Source of the DNA: Coptis chinensis
Lineage: Eukaryota; Streptophyta; Magnoliopsida; Ranunculales; Ranunculaceae
Assembly (NCBI GenBank): GCA_015680905.1
Contig: CM027382.1
Location: forward strand, 15,287,501 to 15,351,500
Direction of reading: 5' to 3'
Length of the DNA: 64,000 nucleotides
In this document: positions 60,065-64,000 of the stretch, piece after piece
Numbering within the stretch: position 1 is the first letter of the stretch
Layout: every line of letters begins with the position of its first letter
Position numbers and translations under genes: made by a program
Notes under the pieces: generated by a model
What the model was told of the DNA's origin: nothing
Seen by the model: the letters and a program-made list of their open reading frames with translations, nothing else
Database searches by the model: none

Positions 60065-61194
60065 ACTCCTATAACCCAAAAGCCCAAAGTCAAAGGCCCA
60101 AAGTCTAAAACTAAAATCCAAATATGAAATTCTAAAGTTTAAAACATCTCAACCCACATGCCGGCCCAAGCCCAATCCCAGCTAAAAAGAAACAACAACA
60201 AATTTCTTCTCCTTCTTCCTCCTCCCTTCACCAACGACTCCACCACCTATGTAGCCACCACCGGCCATCTATAACCAAAATGAACCCAGCGGTTTGGTTC
60301 CTGGAGAAAAACCCCATGTACCTATACCAACAATTCGTGATTCCCTTATACTGTAAAAATCGAGATCGACACCATTAACGGCTTCTCTGGAGCTTCAACA
60401 GCCCCCAACCCACTATCTCCATTCAACCACCAACAATCCACCTCAACCCAACAAAAAAAGTCATTCAAAACAATTCATACACATAACACAAAGACACAGG
60501 ACGGTTTGGTTCTTGTTTGAACGCCACTAATGGATGTTCAAAGCTTCACAACACTCCTACAACAATTCCATCACTACTAATCATCCCCTGGAAACCCACA
60601 AAACCCATAAAGATCGTCTTTTTACTACAAAACACTTTCCAACCACCAACATAATCCTACAGACCATCAGGAGCAATAAAACCAACCCTAGTAATAGAAA
60701 CCTATTCGAATCAATTAAACAAGGAATTGGGTATTTACTAATACACATACTCATCCTCCTCACCACATAACAATCACAAAAAAAAAGAATTTTCGTAGAT
60801 ACAGTACTTCAACACATTTTCCTTTTTTTATGAATGACGACCACCATTGACAGAGTTACAATATGTTCAATAACACTATATATCATATAAGGAAAACATT
60901 ATAACCGACGTGATTAGCAGTCAACGAAAATTTAAAAGAATGTCTTCGTACTACTCACTCGTATTGCGTTGCGTTCTGACTATCAGCTAGCCAACAGAAA
61001 AACTCTTCCTTTTCTTCTTTCAGTATAATCCCTTTTTTTATATGTATTCCTCTAAAAACTCTACGTGAGAATCTCTTTTTCAGTTTTAAAAACCCCCCAC
61101 TGAAAAACAAGGATCAAAGGTTTATCTCTTAAACTACGGGGTTTCCTATCCTTAACAAAAGTTTATCCTATTTTGTTTTACTTAATATTATTAT

Positions 61195-61195
<1 letters not shown>
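60065..61195. other. Gene-free stretch, some Pro-rich coding-like composition
   Basis: C-rich plus-strand text around 60180-60480 (CACCACC, CCTCAACCC) resembles LTR or 5'UTR sequence, but I find no paired repeat, exon or RNA. Rest AT-rich. Confidence 0.4.

Positions 61196-61198
<3 letters not shown>

Positions 61199-61232
<34 letters not shown>
61199..61232 (+). repeat. Poly-A tract
   Basis: A run of more than 30 A after ATTATTATT. It could be the tail of a retroposed sequence to its left, but no such element is recognised. Confidence 0.85.
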
Positions 61233-61233
<1 letters not shown>

Positions 61234-61331
61234 AAGACGGGATGTTATAATTCCCATTCCAACTGTCAGTTTCAACATATTGAATTTGTAATATTGATAT
61301 CGTTTGTGCTCCTACTGAGATGGTGTAAGCA

Positions 61332-61706
61332 AGGCCCAAAATATCGATATCGATCAATATATCGGTGTACCCAAAAACCGATATATATCGGATATATCCA
61401 TTTTTTTGGTAACCAGTCCAAACTATTTAAAATATCGGAAATATTGGATATATCGGAAATATCGGATATATATCGGAAATATATTGGAAATATCGGATTT
61501 ATATTTTAAAATGGTCAAAAAGTCAACCGATATATATCGATTATATCGAAATATCGATTATATCGGCATATAAAGTTTCATATCGGAAATTCAGTATATA
61601 TCAAAAGAATTCTATATTGAATATATGTCGGAAATATCGATGTCGGTGTACCAAAATATTATATATCGGCGATATATCGGATATATCGGCGATATTTGGG
61701 TCCATG
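61332..61706. mobile_element. 375-bp MITE made of ATATCG/CGATAT words
   Basis: The left end AGGCCCAAAATATCG and the right end CGATATTTGGGTCCATG are imperfect inverted repeats. GGTGTAAGCA flanks both sides (61322-61331 and 61707-61716), a perfect duplication of 9-10 bp (8 if end bases belong to the element). The whole interior is built from TATCGGATATATCGG-like words and folds on itself. No coding capacity. Confidence 0.8.
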
Positions 61707-61946
61707 GGTGTAAGCAACAGACGGATTTACCCAAAATTCAAAACTAAAGACTTGATTTAGAGAGTGAGAAAGGCATAGATGGTCTTAAAATGCAGGTTCT
61801 CAAATTACAAATCAGCTATCACAATAGAAACGAGTTACTTACACAAACTTGTTAACCAGGAAGAATCCTTAATCAAAAAGATTTTTTCTGTCCCCAGTAT
61901 AGTAGAAAAGGACACCATAATACAAGGTGCCAAATTTCAGGACTGT

Positions 61947-62378
61947 TTATCTCCGTACCGGTGGTACAACACCTCTACCAGGGGGAGCCCCACGACCAGC
62001 AGCCTGCGCCGGCAAAAGGAAAAATAAAAACATAAATGTCTCTCAAGAAAAAAAATTGTTTTTCCACATCAGTTCCAAAGAGGGATTTCAGGCTCCCCAT
62101 TTATAGTAAAACTGTACATAAAAGTAACAGTTCAAATGGAGAGAAGAAAATTTAAAAAAAAAACATACTCTAGCCTTCATTGCCACAGCACGACCACGAC
62201 CAACTCCAAGAGCTGAACCCTTACTCTAAAAGAGACCAAGAAAAAGTGAAATAAATCACACCAGAACTTCAGTATTCAAAATTAAAAATGATGAACGCAT
62301 GGCAAACTTACCTTGATTTTAGCATCCAGACGTTTGAACATTGGAGCATGCTTGAGCATATCAGGAATGACCATGAAC
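61947..62378 (-). pseudogene. SMD3: SmD3 spliceosomal protein, last three exons only
   Basis: Three minus-strand exons: 62312-62378 (FMVIPDMLKHAPMFKRLDAK), 62169-62225 (SKGSALGVGRGRAVAMKAR) and 61947-62003 (AAGRGAPPGRGVVPPVRR, stop). They are in phase with GT-AG introns and match the C-terminal half of SmD3, a core Sm-ring subunit of U1, U2, U4 and U5 snRNPs with an RG-rich tail. The exons for the Sm fold (first ~60 residues) should lie right of 62378, but BTB-gene sequence begins at 62479. So the gene is cut by the segmental copy, or its 5' part lies beyond 64000 in a very large intron. What is visible has no frame break. Confidence 0.88.
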
Positions 62379-62478
62379 CTTATTTATAGATATTTCAATG
62401 GGATCAGTCAAATATATTAGATACACAACAAATTAGAACAGCACATTGTAAATCCAAAACAGACAAGCTCATTCATTG

Positions 62479-64000
62479 GATTATGACTAACATGCAATGA
62501 GTTCCGTGTGAGAGTTTTTAAGACAAAAGCCCATCGGATTATGTTGGTATGTTGCCATGTAGGCTGTTGCCGTTATACTCTACTGTTAGGTGTTTCTCAC
62601 GCTATATATTAATATTAATAATACGATATAATGTGTATGAATAGTTATTCGTGTATATTTTAATTCCTCTTCCTTCTAGATCAGGTTTTTTGAGAAAGTG
62701 GTGCTATCAGTAGGACGTCCTGTGTGTGCAATTACTGAGCTAAGATGAAATTTTATGTTACCAGATTGTCTACCTTGATATTACTTAAAATTACAGTTCT
62801 ATTCCAAGAATATATGCAATGATTAGTTGTGTTATATGTGCAATTACTGAGCAAAGTTTAACGCATTATTTATGCAAGATTGTCCACCTTTATAATTGCT
62901 TAAAGTGTTAAGTTCTATATCAAACGCGTGTTTTTGTATTTCGCAGCATCCAGATTTGACGGTAATATGTGAGGAACGAGTTCTTGATGCCATCTTATTG
63001 TGGGGATTGTTAGCCGACGAGTTGTGTGGGTGGGAAGAAGTGGATACACTTTTCAAATCCTCAAGATCTGAACTCCTTTTTGGAGATAGGCTTGAGTCAG
63101 TTAAAGTCTTGCTTCCATTTGTGCGTTTCCCGCTGATGTCAGCAGCCATACTTGAGAAGGTATTAGATTGTAAATTGTGGCATCCGTTTGCCTTAAATGT
63201 GAGCTGTACCTTACCTCTCTACTTATATCCAATGATCATGCAGCTGTCAAAGAGCAACCTTAGCAATCAGATTCCAGCATTTGGGCAACTTGTAAGTAAT
63301 TTAACAATTAAGAACTTGTCAAGGTTATTCTTACTCTGGTAATTTGAATCTTTGCCTCCATTATCATATTTCAGGTGATGGAAGCAATTAATTATAAAGA
63401 CTCCGGAATCGCACTACCAGGAGATAATCAGAAGTAAGCACAGGCTAATTCTTGTTTATTTGTTTAGGAAACCATGTTTTGATGAATTTTTTAGCCCCAC
63501 TGAATTTTATTTGTTGATACTGTTCAAAACAAAATGGTCCATCTGTTTGGTCTGGATATTTTTTTGGGTAAATCATTTGGAAAGTTTCTACTGATAACTC
63601 ACCCACTTAATGATGTCAGGGGCATCAGAATGGATATCTTCTTCGTACTTGATTGTGCAATTTATTTTCTTCTTTAAGAATCGTATATCTTTTGTCGAAC
63701 TGGGCAGCTTTATATACAGGAGATCATCATATAATACCTTACCTTTGTTTAGTGTGAGATTTCAGCACCGGAGGTCTAGTTTCAAGGAACTCCAGTACAT
63801 ATGTGATGGAGACAATAATGGAGTAATTTACTTTGCGGGTACATCATACGGAATTCATCAGTGGGTCAATCCTGTTCTATCGAAGGTAAATTCTGAACTC
63901 TTCGATGTCAACATTTCATATAAATGGTCAAGAGTAAGTTTGTTGCAGTGAGTCTTTTTCACTGTTCACAGAAAATAACTATGACAGCTAGCAGCCCATC
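62479..64000 (+). repeat. Segmental copy 2 of BTB introns/exons 5-9
   Basis: Near-identical to 34927-36548. Differences are a few substitutions, short indels and absence of ~104 bases between TTCGTG words. It begins abruptly at GATTATGACTAAC, about 100 bases into an SmD3 intron, and runs past the window end. Confidence 0.95.
62947..64000 (+). pseudogene. Partial second BTB/BACK/F5-8C gene copy, in frame
   Basis: Exons 62947-63159, 63244-63291, 63375-63433, 63753-63885 and the start of the next at 63972. They encode ILLWGLLADELCGWEEVDTL, AINYKDSGIALPGDNQ, RFQHRRSSFKELQYICDGDN and YGIHQWVNPVLSK, the BACK end and the start of the discoidin-like domain. Unlike the copy at 32328 every exon here keeps the frame, matching At2g30600-type proteins. 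Exons 1-4 are absent to the left, where SmD3 lies, so no full protein can be made from this copy unless the assembly is misjoined. Confidence 0.85.

Noticed and set aside
60534-60781. 78-codon Thr/Asn-rich frame
   Set aside because: Low-complexity AT/C-rich text with no homology that I recognise and no exon borders.

Overview
This is a nuclear window from a flowering plant, most likely a eudicot. The evidence is intron-rich genes with GT-AG junctions, plant-type proteins (a GRIP golgin, a BTB/discoidin protein, F-box proteins, a FAR1-type MULE transposase), a eukaryotic tRNA-Glu gene with internal pol III boxes, and dense plant mobile elements. Base composition is AT-rich. I could not place it to genus.

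Layout. 1-4.2 kb: small MITE-like elements, then the 3' end and 1.7-kb LTR of a Ty3/gypsy element of the Tat/Ogre kind. 4.2-14.9 kb: two Helitrons of one family lie back to back. The left one (minus strand, 5' end at 6434) carries five exons of ribonucleotide reductase RNR1. The right one (plus strand, 8398-14941) carries a WD40 exon of an MSI1-type protein joined to exons of an HMA5-type copper ATPase. Between them is an array of about 180-bp units bearing a telomere-like motif, itself hit by a hAT-like MITE. 15.2-16.3 kb: a 5'-truncated LINE with target duplications. 16.9-29.8 kb: a complete 21-exon gene for the golgin GRIP (786 aa); intron 9 holds a TIR element and a short non-autonomous LTR element. 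30.5 kb: tRNA-Glu(CTC). 32.3-38.3 kb: a 12-exon BTB/BACK/F5-8C gene (At2g30600 type) with reading-frame breaks in the middle exons. 38.8-41.8 kb: an F-box relic, a small Cys-rich gene, an oligopeptide-transporter fragment and a Harbinger-type MITE. 42.0-47.4 kb: a MULE with long TIRs and a perfect 9-bp target duplication, carrying a FAR1-like transposase and a captured mitochondrial-carrier fragment. 47.5-51.5 kb: a small secreted-peptide gene, an unrecognised open frame, a MITE and a second F-box relic. 52.6-59.6 kb: a 7-kb non-autonomous LTR element (LARD type, minus orientation) whose LTRs contain a minisatellite. 61.3-62.4 kb: a MITE and the last three exons of SmD3. 62.5-64.0 kb: a near-identical second copy of BTB exons 5-9 that runs off the window.

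The host genes that look functional here are GRIP and the tRNA. The small Cys-rich and secreted-peptide genes are plausible. The BTB gene is whole in exon content but out of frame as written, whereas its partial second copy is in frame. Several host and transposase frames differ from expectation by single bases in short homopolymers, so some breaks may be consensus errors. No operon-like or defence-island system is present; the unusual content is transposon architecture, gene-fragment capture and the segmental copy.
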